Source: Cololabis saira (taxonomy: Eukaryota; Chordata; Actinopteri; Beloniformes; Belonidae). From it: DNA of 64,000 nucleotides. The stretch lies in NCBI RefSeq assembly GCF_033807715.1, contig NC_084591.1, forward strand, positions 30,282,590-30,346,589. Reading direction: 5' to 3'. A model generated the notes under the pieces. The model did no database searches and had not been told where the DNA came from. It saw only the letters and a list, made by a program, of their open reading frames with translations. Of this stretch, positions 26,206 through 40,150 are shown piece by piece. Position numbers and translations under genes: made by a program. How positions within the stretch are numbered: the first letter of the stretch is position 1; each line of letters opens with the position of its first letter.

Positions 26206-27169
26206 AGGTATTGTGACATCATTTTTAACATGCTTTTAACACTATTAAAAGTCTTGGCCAACATCCCTCAAATGTGTCTAAAAGAGTGTAACAAGAAAAA
26301 CTTCACTCTAGTACTCTATTCCTGGCTTTTTATGACAGTGTTTTTTTGCGCCGTGAAAAATGCTTCCTTTTTCCCCTTTCCTGTCAATCATTGCGCCGCT
26401 CCTCCTCCAAACCTCCTCCAACCAACCGCTACACACCTCTGCCGGCGTCTCCACACACACGCGCGCACACCAAACCACAAACACCGACACACAGCCCAGA
26501 CAGGGCGACTACAGCCCGGTGATGAAGTCCAACCGGGACCAGAGGACCGGGACCGCAGCTCCCCGCGATCAATACACTCACAGCGGCGGCGGAGATTTAA
26601 GCCGGGAGCGACAGGCGAAGCATGCACGGAAAAGCAGCAGGGCGAAGCAGACCGTCCACAGCAAACAATCATAAAAATAAAGGCATGCAAGCAGCAGTGT
26701 CTCCTTATCTTAAGTCCAGTCAGTGGCCGCGGGTCTTCTTAGCAGTTTTCCTCCGGTGATTAGAACAGAAGAGGCTCTAGGCTCCGTGTTAAGCCTGATT
26801 TATGGTTCCGCGTTAAATCGACGCAGAGCCTACGCTGTAGGGTTCAGCGTACGTTGCGCGTCGCCGCGTAACCCTACGCCGTAAGCTCTGCGTCGGTATA
26901 ACGCGGAACCATAAATCAGCCTTTATGGTGCGCTGGAGAGGAGAGGAGGCAGGGAGCTGGGTGGAGGGGGCGGTGATTTAGCGGGCCCTGACGTCACGGC
27001 CCGCCACCAAACCACATGCGCCGTTTTTGCACAGTTATGCGGAAAATCCCAGAAAGCACACAATACACTGAATGTTAAAAGTTCGTTGTTTTTTGGGTGT
27101 AATTGATGTCAAGACACCCAACAAAACACAAAAAATCAAGAAAAATGTGTTTTTCATGTCACAATACCT
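26206..27169. mobile_element. TTAA-flanked non-autonomous DNA element (964 bp)
   Basis: TTAA at 26202-26205 and 27170-27173 flanks inverted ends AGGTATTGTGACAT. TTAA duplication is typical of piggyBac and Kolobok elements. It contains the palindromic MITE at 26792-26922 and a GC-rich core. A 170-codon open frame at 26230-26742 is low in complexity and I do not accept it as a gene. The uninterrupted repeat at 45002 shows the empty site. Confidence 0.83.
26792..26922. mobile_element. Palindromic Harbinger-type MITE, full copy
   Basis: AGCCTGATTTATGGTTCCGC at the left and GCGGAACCATAAATCAGCCT at the right are perfect inverses of each other. TTA flanks both sides (26789-26791 and 26923-26925). 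The centre is CGTTGCGCGTCGCCGCG. Confidence 0.88.
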
Positions 27170-27345
27170 TTAAGGCCCAGCTCTGAGGCCTCACTCTGAG
27201 ACCAGCCTCGATTTCTTACAGCTGACTGCACGGTCTTAAAACAAAGGAAATTAAGGAATGACTCCAAAGCCCAGCCGGCTTTGCAGTTTATTGCCCTTAG
27301 GGGCAATAAAAGTGAGAAGGATGAAAGTGATGCGAAGACAGGTCA

Positions 27346-29040
<1,695 letters not shown>

Positions 29041-29870
29041 TAACCATCTTAGTTTAGTTTATTTAAAAGGGGACAATCCGATTTAATAAAACACATGATT
29101 ATACATAGTTAAAAAAAGCCAGAATTAACCAGAAGTCTAGTTTTCATCTGTAGTCCCCTGGCCATGAAGTAAGAAAAAAACATTAGAATACATCGACATG
29201 AAAAATACATGGTTAGAAACTGGATAGGGCGCTAATGTAACAAATAATATATACAAAAAAAGCTGTTGAGTGCACAAAGCACACCATATCTGTACAATAT
29301 ACGTAATACAGGATACATATTCAAACACTTTCTATACAGTCGATAAAGAATAAGACATCACAACATAACATTTGATCATAACATCCAAACATCACAACAG
29401 GCTTATGTAACACAGCGTGTGCTACGGGGGTCACAGAGACAGCGGACACCGGGATCTTTGCAGGACTTTTATTTGTCTTTTCGTGCACAAACACTTCAGA
29501 GGCTTTTCGTCAGCCGAGCTGCTCGTCCCCTCTGCTCTGCTTACGTCCTTCTCCCGTCTCCAGAGCCCACACCCTACTGAAATACACAGAGAGTGATTAG
29601 ACACACCTGTGTACCGTCAGCTGTTCCAGCCGCGTCACCTGTGCGCCACTCCCCCGCACTCCCTCTCTCCCCTGCAGACCACGCCCCAATCCTGCACCCT
29701 GCCACAGCTTATTTTATAGTGTTGGCAGCCGTAGGAGTTGATGATCCACATTTTCAGCTTTTTGTAAAGGCCTTGTATGTTGTCTGCAGTTTAACCTCCT
29801 CAGATACTGAGTTCCATGCACTAGCGCCCCTCACTGACCAGGCCGAGTTACTGATGACTTAACCCAGTCA
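29041..29870 (-). repeat. Probable LINE 3' region, split by a solo LTR
   Basis: TTTATTTAAAAGGGGACAAT near 29060 and the sequence after 29711 look like one dispersed fish LINE 3' region read on the minus strand. This is from general resemblance only. The solo LTR at 29406-29706 interrupts it. Confidence 0.4.
29406..29706 (-). mobile_element. Solo LTR (301 bp) with GCTTA duplication
   Basis: GCTTA at 29401-29405 and 29707-29711 flanks a segment starting TGTAACACAG and ending CCTGCCACA, so both ends are TG...CA. On the minus strand it begins TGTGGCAGGG and carries AATAAAAG about 70 bp before the end, which sets the orientation. No internal retroelement genes remain. Confidence 0.85.
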
Positions 29871-31204
29871 TTGTTGGAATAAAGTTCCCTGCTCCTTGAG
29901 GATATGTCCAGCACTTACAGCTCTGTCCTGTGCCCACTAACACACAGTGCCATCATTTCATGTCTCCACCTTCCATCTAAGTCATTGATTGTCACTTGCT
30001 GAAACTGTAAACTGGCTTCCAGAACAGTCCCATCAGGGTCATGTACATCAATACTGAGTACACTGAGAGGCTAACATACCAGAGAAGTGGGCATGGGTCT
30101 CCAACTCGCTTATCCAGGATTCATCCCGGTCCTGCCTGTCCAAGATATCAATTGCTTCCAGGCTGAATCTTTGGCTCTCAGCCTCCACACCTGGATATCA
30201 TAATTTCATAATAATTGATTATATCAGCCCTGGTCTGTCTTCCACTCTTCGGCACATTGATGCGGAAGCCAGCCTGGCAACAAAAGCAGCAGCGAATCCG
30301 TCTGATGTTACCAAGGCTGACATGGTTTTAATTTGTAACATTTTTGATTTTTCAGTCCATTTTATTTCCATTTCCCAGGATTTCTGGAATGGATCCCTTC
30401 TTTTTGTCTTTCTATCAAAACAAGCATAGTTACATTTTACATTTTACGACATATTTTCATTAACTGTGGTGAATGTGGTTTATTTTCATCAACAGGATAA
30501 TTACGTTTATATTCCCTAATTTTATCTTATTTGGTAAAGTAAAATACCGGTCAACTGATATTCATACATATATTACAGAGAATAAGCCTTTCTGGTTAGC
30601 AGGGATGCCTGAAAATGTTATCAGTTACTAATTTAGAGAAAGCATTAAGAAAGACATGAATTTAATTTGCAAAGTTCAAACTAAAAATAAAATAAAGACA
30701 AAAATGACCTATTTGATCACTGAACCTTTGTCTTGGCTCACTGAAGCTACTGAATGTAATATTGATGTGATGGTGCTTTCATTTAAAAAGTCTGATCTTT
30801 ACTAAAATGAGAAAGTTGAACCAGTGTAGCAGGGTGGGAACGATTGTTGTTAGAAATTACGCAAGAATTAGATTACCCTTTAATTCTGAAAGACTATCTG
30901 AATTTAGATCAGATAAAGCAGAAATTACAAGAGACTTATATTTGCATAAAGTTGACCAGAAGAGATACAAAATAAGAGGGAAAAATTGGCCTCTCTATTG
31001 TCAGCTCAAGGATCCAGATAAACAGAACAGATTTAACCTGAAGAATATTACATTTATAATGAATTGTATAATTGACTTTTTTTGTCTTAACATCAGTGAC
31101 TTCCATCCTTCTGCGGCCAGGTTACTATAACAACAGTGTTTTTGATTACTGACAGGACATAAGTGTTGATAGACTATGTTATTCTCATTCATCTTGCTGA
31201 AAGG
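29871..31204. other. Unassigned stretch with an unassigned 107-codon frame
   Basis: A plus-strand open frame at 30807-31130 (VRNYARIRLPF, EITRDLYLHKVDQKRYK) has a mixed, protein-like composition. It matches no family I know and lacks clear start context. I do not call it a gene. Confidence 0.4.
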
Positions 31205-31440
31205 CAGGGTTGTCCAAATCCAGTCCTCAGGGACCGCTGCCCTGCATCTTTTAGATGTTTCCCTGCTTCATCATGCCGAATTCAGACAAATGGATCATCA
31301 TCAAGGTCACCAAGGTCTTGCTTTCATCAAAGTCTGAGCAGGTCTGTTAATCACAGTTATTTCAACCAGGTGTGTTGAAGCAGGGAAACATCCACAACGG
31401 TCAGGGTGGCAGCCCTCACGGACTGGATTTGGGCAACTAT
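31205..31440. mobile_element. Small TIR MITE, hAT-like
   Basis: GGGTTGTCCAAATCCAGTCC at the left and GGACTGGATTTGGGCAACTA at the right are inverted partners. CAGGTGTGTTGAAGCAGGGA with AACATC is shared with the hAT MITE at 61053. The target duplication is not clear. Confidence 0.72.
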
Positions 31441-33346
31441 ACTCTAATAGGTTTTCCATTCTCTTTGTAAGTTACTGAAGTTATATGAAGCCTTTTCATA
31501 GTTGCTATTTGCTATCTCAGAGTATCTGGAGGAGGATCAGTGAGTCAAGACAGAATTGCCCCCTTCTAGAGACCTTTCATGATGAGGACTACCTGGCCTC
31601 AGGTTCATCTCTCTGGGTTAGGGTTTACTCTTTTAGCAACTGGTTAATATGTGTAATTCGGCAGTTATGAAGTATAGTAAGATTTTGTAGCCAGAAAGTG
31701 TGCGTAATATCAGGGCACGCTGATGTCCAATTCTTCATACATGAGACACTTTCAAGATCAGATCTTATTCTGGCAGATTTCTGTGGTCATCTCTTAGATC
31801 TGCAAGTCATCTAGCATTAGTGTGGTGTGGTATCTCTTTCTCTCATATGTTTTTCCACTACTGCTGTGATATTGACATTTATTTATTGGATTTGTTATTG
31901 ATGTAGCATTAACCATACATTACACTATGTCTACCCTGTGGCTATTGGGGTTGCAATCACTATTTGGTCTCCGTAGAAAAGATCCAAAAGCGGATAATGC
32001 AGTCCAATTCATTATTCTTTTTATGCCATTAAGGCAATTCCCTAAGGCTTCCCTTCACCTGTTGTTAACATTCTCTGAAGGGATTTTTGTCAAGTGCTGA
32101 CAGAGGGAAAAGCATATGGTTGCCTTCATTTGTTAAAGCAGTATAAGAGGAATCCCTGGGAGGCTAGTTTGACCCTTTGAAGCAGGCGTGAATGAAACAA
32201 ATTGTTTTCTAAGCTGATGTTAGTCCGCTTCCCTAATGTGCTCATGTTTGCGGGGAATTTCTTGCCTCTTAAGCACAAAAGATATACACTGCTTAGAAGA
32301 CGAACATACGGTCAATACAAGTTCCAGCAACTTTCAGAATGAGACAAGATCGCATCATCTGCAGTACATAGTCAACCAACTAATGATACAGTTACAGCTT
32401 TTCTTTGCATTTTGGTTAAATCATAAGCTGTATCTTAAAATTAAATTTGTTTATTAGAAGTTAGTTTTCAAGTTAATAGCATTCAGATATCTGCATTCCT
32501 GCAGCATCTTTGAGACCCTGATGTCCTCCTGTTTTTGTGATATCCTGCATTCACTGCTGTGGAAGGAGTGTTGAGGTTGTTTGACGGTTGATGGTTGCCT
32601 TTAGGCTGTGTGGTTCTAGTGGAGCTTCATTTATTTATTTATTTATTTTAGCGTTTGAAGTGTTCTGCTTGTGGGAGAGATTAAAAATTCATGAAAATAA
32701 TTGAAAACAAGTTCCCTCTCTCATACAAAGTTTAGTTCAAAACACACAGCAAATGTACAGTACTTTCTATACCAACGTTCACAGGTCCTCCAATCGTGCC
32801 CTTCTGTCTGTACTTGCCTAACATGAAAGAATAAACAGTGTTAACCTTTGAAGGATAAGTAAACTCTGAGAAAGTCAAATATATGATACAAGCAAAGCAA
32901 CTTCTTTCAGCCTTTCCCTTTTCTCAGGGTTCTCACAGTGGATGTCTGTGTTCCGCGTATTGACAACCGTCCTCATTTATCCAGGCTTGGGATTGGCACT
33001 GAGAACACTGGCTTGTGACACTTAAGTTGCTTAGGGATTGGGGGTAATGTGGGGTTCAGTGTGCTGCTCAAAGACATGTGATGGGAACGGAGATCCGGTG
33101 ACCTCCCCGTTTGGTCCCAGGGCAACCAACTTTGCTTACTAAAAACTTACTCTAAAAGTCACCAGAGATTAGCCATTACTGATCGGAAGAATACAAAAAC
33201 ACATATTCAAGGTCAGGTCTGTCTCAGATGTAGATTATATTAGACAGAGGACAAGAAAGGAGGCCCCAACAAAGATAAAGACTGTAATGTTAATGTCAAT
33301 CTCTGCATGCTTTCATCAGCAAATTCTCACTTTAAGTGTTACGTGT
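31441..33346. other. Unassigned stretch
   Basis: A short ATTT array lies at about 32628-32648. Nothing coding or repeat-like with boundaries was recognised. Confidence 0.45.
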
Positions 33347-33495
33347 TTTGCATGGGTACCCAGAGGGAACCCATGCAAGCACGAGGAGAACGTGCAAACT
33401 CCACACAGAAAGACTCCTGCCAGGCCAGGGAGTCGAACCAGGAACCTTCTTGCTGTGAGACAACAGTGCTAACCACTAAGCCACTGTGCTGCCCG
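33347..33495 (-). mobile_element. tRNA-derived SINE
   Basis: The inverse of the SINE at 43876. On the minus strand the head is CAGTGGCTTAGTGGTTAGCA and the B box is GGTTCGACTCC, followed by GTGTGGAGTTTGCACGTTCT. The distal body is truncated near 33347. Confidence 0.88.
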
Positions 33496-34303
33496 TTCTT
33501 GAATCGCTGTAGGAGGTATTTTGTTAAGGATACACACAAGAGCTCTGCAGCGCTGTGGTATAATTATACAAATATGGTACTGCATAATGACAACACTTCA
33601 TATGAAAACAAATAATGAAAGAAGTATACACTGCGGTCATATGAAGTGTAGTTTATCTTACATCAGCTGCCATATGAATCAATGCACCTAATACACGTGT
33701 GAATATGAAAACAAACACGAATAGTGGAAACTGCTTTGGTAAATCAATCAGTCAGCTGACCTTGCCATCAAGTTCCCATGACCTGGACGATGAGTCTATA
33801 CCTGCATCTTAACAGCAATAACAACAATGTTTTAAAAAAGAAGCCAGCCACTTTCAAATGCACTTCTTCTTCATGAAATCGTGTCAGCTCACGCAGATGG
33901 ACAAAAGCTGATGTTCATGCTATTCTTTACACGGTAACACTTAGTGTTTCCTACCAAGATATACAGAACCAAATGGTTCAGAGTTGTAGATTCTTTTCTT
34001 GACATTACCAAGCATAACAATGGTGAAATTAATTCCTAGATAGCATCACAAAGATCATCTTCTGATGTCAGAACAATATTCCTCAATAAATATTTTTTTC
34101 TTTGGCGCTTCTCTTTTAATATCTGTCACTGCATTCTGATCGTAATCACACTTCGATATAGCGTTATTGCTTCATGGTTACAAAATCATTTCAACATTTA
34201 AAGGATTTTCAGTTAAAATTATTTGTGCATATGTAATTTTAGCAATATAATGTCATTGTCAACACTGTCTTAATGGCATGGTTGCTAATGACATGACATT
34301 GTC
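33496..34303. other. Unassigned AT-rich stretch
   Basis: Nothing recognised. Confidence 0.45.
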
Positions 34304-34307
34304 TTAA

Positions 34308-35655
34308 AGGGGACATATTATGGCATTTAATGTATATTTTAAACAGGCCTTGAATGTCTTAAAAACAATCTAAAGCTTGTTTTTTCTACATAAATCAGAA
34401 ATTCAGCCTGTGAGCCATGTCTCTAGTTTTACCGCTTCTAACCTCTTTTTCTGTGCTTCATTCTGAGGGGAGGGGAGGCTATGATAATGAGGCTCTGCGC
34501 TGATTGGCTGCTTGAATGACGTGTAGCAGGGGAGGAGACAAAGCCTCGCTCCGGGCAGAAGAGCCGGCTGCGTTATGTACACAAAGCTGTCCCATGCGAG
34601 AAGCTTCTGCGACAAAATCAATTCCATTGCTTTATTTTTTTTGTATTGGACTGTCCTAACTGGCCGCGAGTTTAACAGTTTCAGTGTGGACAGAGAGCGT
34701 CCGATGTCCAGCAGCTCGACGTGATAGTCTGACACTCGCATTCAGTTACATGGTGGAAACGGATCTTAAAGCCTGATTTACGGTTCTGCGTTAAATCGAC
34801 ACGTACACTACGCCGTAGGCTCTGCGTTGGTGTAACGCGGAACCATAAATCAGCCTTTAGTCACCTCGTCTTCACACAGGAAGATTTCTCATCATTTCTT
34901 ATGTTAAAAGACAAATTAATCATGTTAACTGTAAAGAAATCACAACACTGAATTTTCACAAATGGCAACTTTATTGTTAAAAAATAAAACATGAGTTGTA
35001 TATAAATAACATTTATGCACTATTGCTGGCTCAAGGAAGGACAGTGCGTCTTCTGGAGGTGTCTGAACAGCGTCAGGTGCTTGGAAGATCTGAAATCATA
35101 AACAAAAGAAACATTTATTACTAATTTACCTAACGAGTGAGTGGCTCCGTTAGGGAACACTGGAACCGCCGGTGTGTAGCCTCCGGTGCTCCGGAGCTAA
35201 GCTAAATACTTAGCCCATGCAAAAACAAACTTGTAGACAAATATAAATAACATAAAAAAATAACGTCACTTACCGCTGACTCGTGTGCAGTTTGCCGGGT
35301 CCGTACTGTGGGAACTGATCCTTTTATGAGGGTAAATGTCGATGCAAAACCTCATTTTAACTGTCCCTCGCTGTGGAAACCGATGGAAAACAGTCACCGC
35401 TTCTAAACAATGGCTGAAGCTCCAGCTGGCGAAGAGAGTTGTGGGCGTGGTTTCAGCAGTGGAGGCTGAACCTATGGAAATCGGATTCAGAACGGCTCAA
35501 AAAAGTCACATGACACTGGAAGTTTCATACGGGCGGGGTGAACAGACCCTGCAGATTTTCATGGGATTTCATCTTCCCTCTGTTGGCAGGGTGAGGGGAG
35601 ACCACTTTATATATGTTAAAACAAGAAAAAACGTGTTTTTCATAATAGGTCCCCT
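34308..35655. mobile_element. TTAA-flanked non-autonomous DNA element (1348 bp)
   Basis: TTAA at 34304-34307 and 35656-35659 flanks ends AGGGGACATATTATG (left) and AGGGGACCTATTATG (right, other strand). The right subterminal ATGAAAAACACGTTTTTTCT is close to that of the element at 26206, so the two families are related. A palindromic MITE sits inside (34770-34856). The minus strand has a canonical donor at 35273, an acceptor at 35090 and AATAAA near 34982, which hints at a short spliced transcript. Confidence 0.85.
34770..34856. mobile_element. Palindromic Harbinger-type MITE, internally short copy
   Basis: AGCCTGATTTACGGTTCTGC and GCGGAACCATAAATCAGCCT are the ends. The flanks are TAA and TTA. 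The centre is reduced to about 25 bp. Confidence 0.82.
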
Positions 35656-35659
35656 TTAA

Positions 35660-36474
35660 GTCATAACAGTGAGTAAGATGAGAAAATAAAATGTTCAAGA
35701 AATCATGGCAAGTCAGGGCAGAGACAAACCTGTCTTAACGACTCCTTGGAGTCTGTTTAAGGAGCATAGTCAGATGAATTTAAGTGACATTAAATTGCTC
35801 TCTGCTGCTGCCCCCGTGACCCAAACTAAGATAAGTGGAAGTTAATGGATGAATGGATGGATATTTAAATGCGACCTACAAAGCTTTTGTTCTGCAATCT
35901 TTGGTGTCTGTGCTGGCTCTGATTAATGACTTAGATATGCGGCTTACCCTCCCTGTCGTGCCATCACCACTACCCTAACGGCAATTGTTGCATTTCCAGG
36001 AGCAGGGATCTGGTGTAAAACCTTGGAGGCTGGAACTGTATCAGGGTTGACTTTCTCCTTGGTCCTTTTAGTGGTCGTGTCTCCATTTACAGCAGCTGAT
36101 ATAGAAGGATTTATTGACTTAGCAAACTTCCCATTCCATATGACATGGTGGCAGTAGTGCACCACTGTTGTGGAAAATCTACTGTAAACTCTCATAAAAC
36201 TGTTAACACCTCTGTATTATATGTTTAAACCACCTGAGCGACTATCTGGGGCTGAAACTGAGTGCATCAAGTTATCAAGAATAAAAATGTGAAAAAAAAT
36301 GGTCCAAGTCCAGTAGATTTAATACATAATTCGCAGGCAAGTAGGTCAAAACGTACATCAGGAGCCTTGATGCAGAAGGGACACAGAAAATACAATGCAT
36401 GTGCTGTGCAACAGAGGGAGTACTTAATCAATTATTAAAGACCTCTACTGCATTTTGGGGTCGATGACCAATGA
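35660..36474. other. Unassigned, with a SINE tail fragment
   Basis: CTGCTGCCCCCGTGACCC near 35810 and AATGGATGAATGGATGG near 35846 are typical 3' remains of fish tRNA-derived SINEs. Otherwise nothing was recognised. Confidence 0.5.
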
Positions 36475-36668
36475 GGAGGATATTCCTTATCACGAGGGGC
36501 CGTAAGTGATGCAAATCCTGCTGACGCTTTGAGTCACGGAGGTTCCTTTGTTTCAAACCATGTAGTCAGCTGTAAGAAATCGAGGCTGGGCCTCAGAGTT
36601 AGGCCTCAGAATTGAAACAAAGTTTTCCCATGTTCAACACACGACTGTGGCCCAACACAGGATAATTT
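36475..36668 (-). repeat. LTR-like repeat, inverse copy
   Basis: On the minus strand it starts TGTTGGGCCACAGTC at 36660. It contains CTGAGGCCCAGCCTCGATTT and AAACAAAGGAA in the same order as 45002-45210. Confidence 0.6.
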
Positions 36669-37989
36669 GAACAACACAAGAATGATTAAGACTAAACACT
36701 AAATGATCATCATGATAGGTCATCGCAGATGTGTGTGACAGCACAGCCGAAACCAACTGCACAAACTGTACTACATAAAGAAGGTGATGGACTGCCTAAG
36801 ACTAATATTTCCATCACGACCACTTTCACGGTTCGCAATAAACGAAAGAAGAAGATGGTAAAGAATGAAAAACAAGAAAGGCTGCTGGTTGAGACTGAAG
36901 AAAATCACCCCTACCCAGAGCATACCCAGGGCCAATCCCAATACACCCCCTACTTTCTACCACTAGCCCTCACTCACTACCACTACCCCTAAAAATGAAG
37001 CCACAAATTTTAGGGCCCTTGTAATCTTCCCAGGGCTCAGTCACAATACACCCACTACCCCTACTTTTCAGCACTACCCCTAAATTTTGCTTGCTACGTC
37101 ACTGCGTGGTCACATTCGGGTACGTAAGCGACTGCATAGTTACGTTTGCATATACGTCACACCATACCAGGAAACCCAGCAGCAACTTGGAGTCATTGTT
37201 GTGATTGTTTTTTTTATCATTCATCATGCTTCGGCTGATGAATAAACGAAGAACTAGACAGAGAAGTTACCATTGACGACTGTTGTCTCTTGTGAGTTTT
37301 TTGGAGGTATGTAACGTTAATGTTTTCACAAGCTTTTCACCAGTATTTTAGTCTAGCTAGCGTAGTTAGCCTGGCTAACATTACAAACTAACGTGTAATC
37401 TGTTATATAACTTGTGCAGAATCTAACAACACCTGAAAATGTATTAAACCTCAGAGATCCTGGTTGTGCTATCTAACATCAAACCTTTTGAAAAGGCACG
37501 TCGTATGAGTTTTAATAGACAAAATCAGTCACGGTGTCGATCCAGACCACGTTGGCTTGCTGGCTGTCCTTTCATTTTCCTATGAGGGCCAGCAAAGTCA
37601 GAGAATGGGATACAAATGTTATGGTATTTTCGGTACAAACATATGAGGCCCTGCGAACTGTGAAAATGGGAGAAAATGTTTTTTATTGAATAAACTAACA
37701 CCAGGTGTTTTTGTTGATATTGTCAGAAAGGTAATAAGAGATAATTCTACTTTATTTTTATTATTTTGGTGGTGTACTGGGCTGCATTATATTGAAAACT
37801 GTTTTTAATATTTTGTCCACTCCATGAACATACATGAGGGGGAGCAAAATATTAGGCACACTTTTCAATTTAACACACTCCAATACACCACCACTACAAC
37901 CTAAAAAATATGTTATGAAATATGCCTTTTATTTTCTAACAATTTCCAAGTCCAGTTCAATAAAAACTTTCAACTTCTTTGTTTTCCAG

Positions 37990-39014
37990 AGTGGCTGTCC
38001 TGTGGCCTACTGCACGCTGAACTACAATGTCCCTGTCTTGCGTTTGTGGTTCAACGTGGAGGCTGAACTGATGAAGGATTTCCGCCTGAGTAGGAGAGCA
38101 ATGCAGGGTCTGCAGAGGCTTCTACAGAGGGACATGGAAGATCATGGCTGGGGCAGTCAACTGGAGGTCCTGATCTACATGTATTGGCTTGCTCATGGAC
38201 TTTCCTACCGTGTTGTGTCTTCTGTCTTCAGTGTGCCCAGATCTACTGTCCATCGGGTTGTCAACAAAGTGGCACGACACATAGGGAACAACATGAAGGA
38301 AGTGATCCACTTCCCAAGTGCAGAAGATCTGGATGCAGTTGGAGAAGGCTTTGGCTTGCTTGCAGGACGCTCTGTCTTCAACAATGCTGTGGGTGCAATT
38401 GATGGCTGCCACGTTCGGATAAAACCACCCCAACTTCACAGACTGGACTACCTGAACTACAAGGGCTTCTACTCGACATGCAGGCCATTTGTGACTCTGA
38501 ATGACGGTTCCTGGACATTTTTGTGGGCTACCCAGGGTCAGTCCATGACACCCGCATTCTAAAGAACAGTACATTTTACCTGGCTCGACAGTATCCTCCC
38601 ACAGGATACTTCCTACTTGGTGATGGTGGCTATCCGTGTTTGGATAGTCCAATCTGTCTCATCACACCATACAAGGAGCCTGTCATCGGTGCAGTGCAGG
38701 GACGTTTCAACTTTTATCATTCCAGGGCACGCTCAATTGTTGAAAGATCATTTGGAATCATGAAAACAAGATGGCGGTCTGCACTGTTCAAGGCCTTGGA
38801 GGTTAGGCCCACCTTTGCACCACTTGTGATCGCAACATATGCTTTTCTGCACAATGTGTGCCTGGACAATGGCGACATGCTGGAGCCAGACGCAGATGTT
38901 GCTCATGACATCCTTGACCCACATGCTCCACGTGAGGGCCTTGCCCAAGACGAGAGGTCCGGGAGGGCCACAAGAGACAGACTTGCTGCCCTGCTCACCC
39001 AGGAAGCCCAATAG
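37990..39014 (+). pseudogene. Harbinger DDE transposase (HARBI1-like), frame-broken
   Basis: The exon starts after a good acceptor (TTTGTTTTCCAG at 37978-37989) and ends at TAG (39012-39014), about 341 codons. The N-terminal part has a helix-turn-helix-like stretch (LSYRVVSSVFSVPRSTVHRV). The catalytic blocks are GAIDGCHVRI (first Asp, about 38395-38424), GYPGSVHDTRIL (second Asp, about 38526-38561) and RSIVERSFG (Glu, about 38730-38756). The enzyme cuts and rejoins element ends in the nucleus. Breaks: a one-base loss near 38479 and an in-frame TGA at 38502-38504 in the following frame. Everything after stays open to the stop. The first exon is not identified; a donor-like GAG/GTATGT at about 37306 could belong to it. 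Confidence 0.92.
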
Positions 39015-39151
39015 GCGGACATTGATCCCCATCTCCAGGTTGAGAGCAGGGAAATTAAACTTTAATTGTATTTTTCATATATATATAGCGTGTAAATTAA
39101 TGTTCTTTTATGTGGGTTTTGAAAAGTAAAAAAAAAGTAAACATTGCACAC

Positions 39152-40150
39152 TAGTGATGCACCGATTGTTCAGTAACCGAAATTGTTCGGCCGAAAATGG
39201 CAAAAAAACACTTTCGGTGTTCGATGGAATAAGTGGGAAAAAAAAACGAACAATTAATAACGGCTTTGTAATATAAGGAAATAGACTGGCCGCTCCGTAA
39301 CTGTTGCGTAATGTTTGCGCACCACATAAATCGTTGGCCAACCAAAAACTAACCACATAACGCTCCCGTAATGGTTGCGCACCTAAATCGTTGGCCAACC
39401 AAAAACTAACCACATAAGAATTTTACCTAACATTCACCAGCAGGTGGAACCAAAACAACATAAATCAATCTATTACAGGTGCGTTTAGATGACGAAATCA
39501 AACAGATAAAAGAGCGTGGAGTGAAGTGGTGCGGTGCAAACATGTCAGCAGTGTGGAAGTATTTTAGAGTGGCAAAGAATAAAACAAAAATGGCTGTTTG
39601 CAATGAATGTTCTGCTCAAATATCTAGAGGGGGCACATCTGCAAAGTCTTTCAGCACTACAAGTTTGATTTATCATTTGAAATGATAAAAAACCCTGAGC
39701 GCTTTAATGCATTTTTATTGTTTTAAGGCCTATGTTACAATGTTCAGTCAGTTAAGCCTAACGTAAGCTCAAAGATGGCCAAAAAATGTATTTTGCTAAT
39801 TTATTTATTTTAAATTATTGTTCTTTGCTGGTATAATGTCTGCTGGAATATTTAAGAAATGCTGGGAAATTAAAAAATGTTCAGTTTTTTATGTTCAACA
39901 AATGTTTTCTACCTTGTAATTTTGTAAAATATTTTTTTCTTTGAAAAGCATGCCTAAATCAAATGTATTTGATTTATGCAATGGTGAAAAAATTGGCAAA
40001 ATAAATGAAAAACTGCAAAGAACCATGTTCGGTATTGTTCGGTATTCGGCCAAGTGTTTATTATTATTTTCGGTTTCGGTTTCGGCCAAGTGTTTATTAT
40101 TATTTTCGGTTTCTGTTTCGGCCACAAATTTTCATTTCGGTGCATCACTA
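39152..40150. mobile_element. hAT element nested between the two Harbinger genes
   Basis: Perfect 14-bp inverted ends TAGTGATGCACCGA are flanked by a perfect 8-bp duplication TTGCACAC (39144-39151 and 40151-40158), diagnostic of hAT. It is 999 bp long. The interior keeps one BED-finger exon (39479-39685) and lacks the catalytic domain, so it is non-autonomous. Near the right end a 33-bp-spaced TTTCGGCCAAGTGTTTATTA block is repeated in tandem. Confidence 0.95.
39479..39685 (+). pseudogene. BED zinc-finger exon of a hAT transposase
   Basis: The frame reads SAVWKYFRVAKNKTKMAVCN, followed by ECSAQISRGG and SLIYHLK. The order W..F, C..C and H...(stop) fits a BED finger, the DNA-binding N-terminal domain of hAT transposases. 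The two Cys are CNEC, and the first His is within YHLK. The final His is not seen, because a TGA follows HLK. Upstream there is a possible start at 39479, but VWKYF may begin just after an intron. No RNase H-like domain follows within the element. Confidence 0.85.

Larger units (their letters stand above)
26155..27345 (+). repeat. LTR-like repeat, interrupted copy
   Basis: TGTTGGGCCACAGTCCTATG to 26205 resumes at 27174 with CACTCTGAGACCAGCCTCGA, then AAACAAAGGAAATTAAGG and GCAATAAAAG. The same order, uninterrupted, is at 45002-45210, and an inverse copy at 36475-36668. The TG start and late AATAAA suggest an LTR, but no 5-bp duplication was found. Confidence 0.6.

Noticed and set aside
26230..26742. 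170-codon open frame
   Set aside because: It lies within a GC-rich TTAA element, is low in complexity, resembles no family, and overlapping frames are also open.
30807..31130. 107-codon frame with protein-like composition
   Set aside because: No family match, no splice or start support and no repeat context; kept only as a note.
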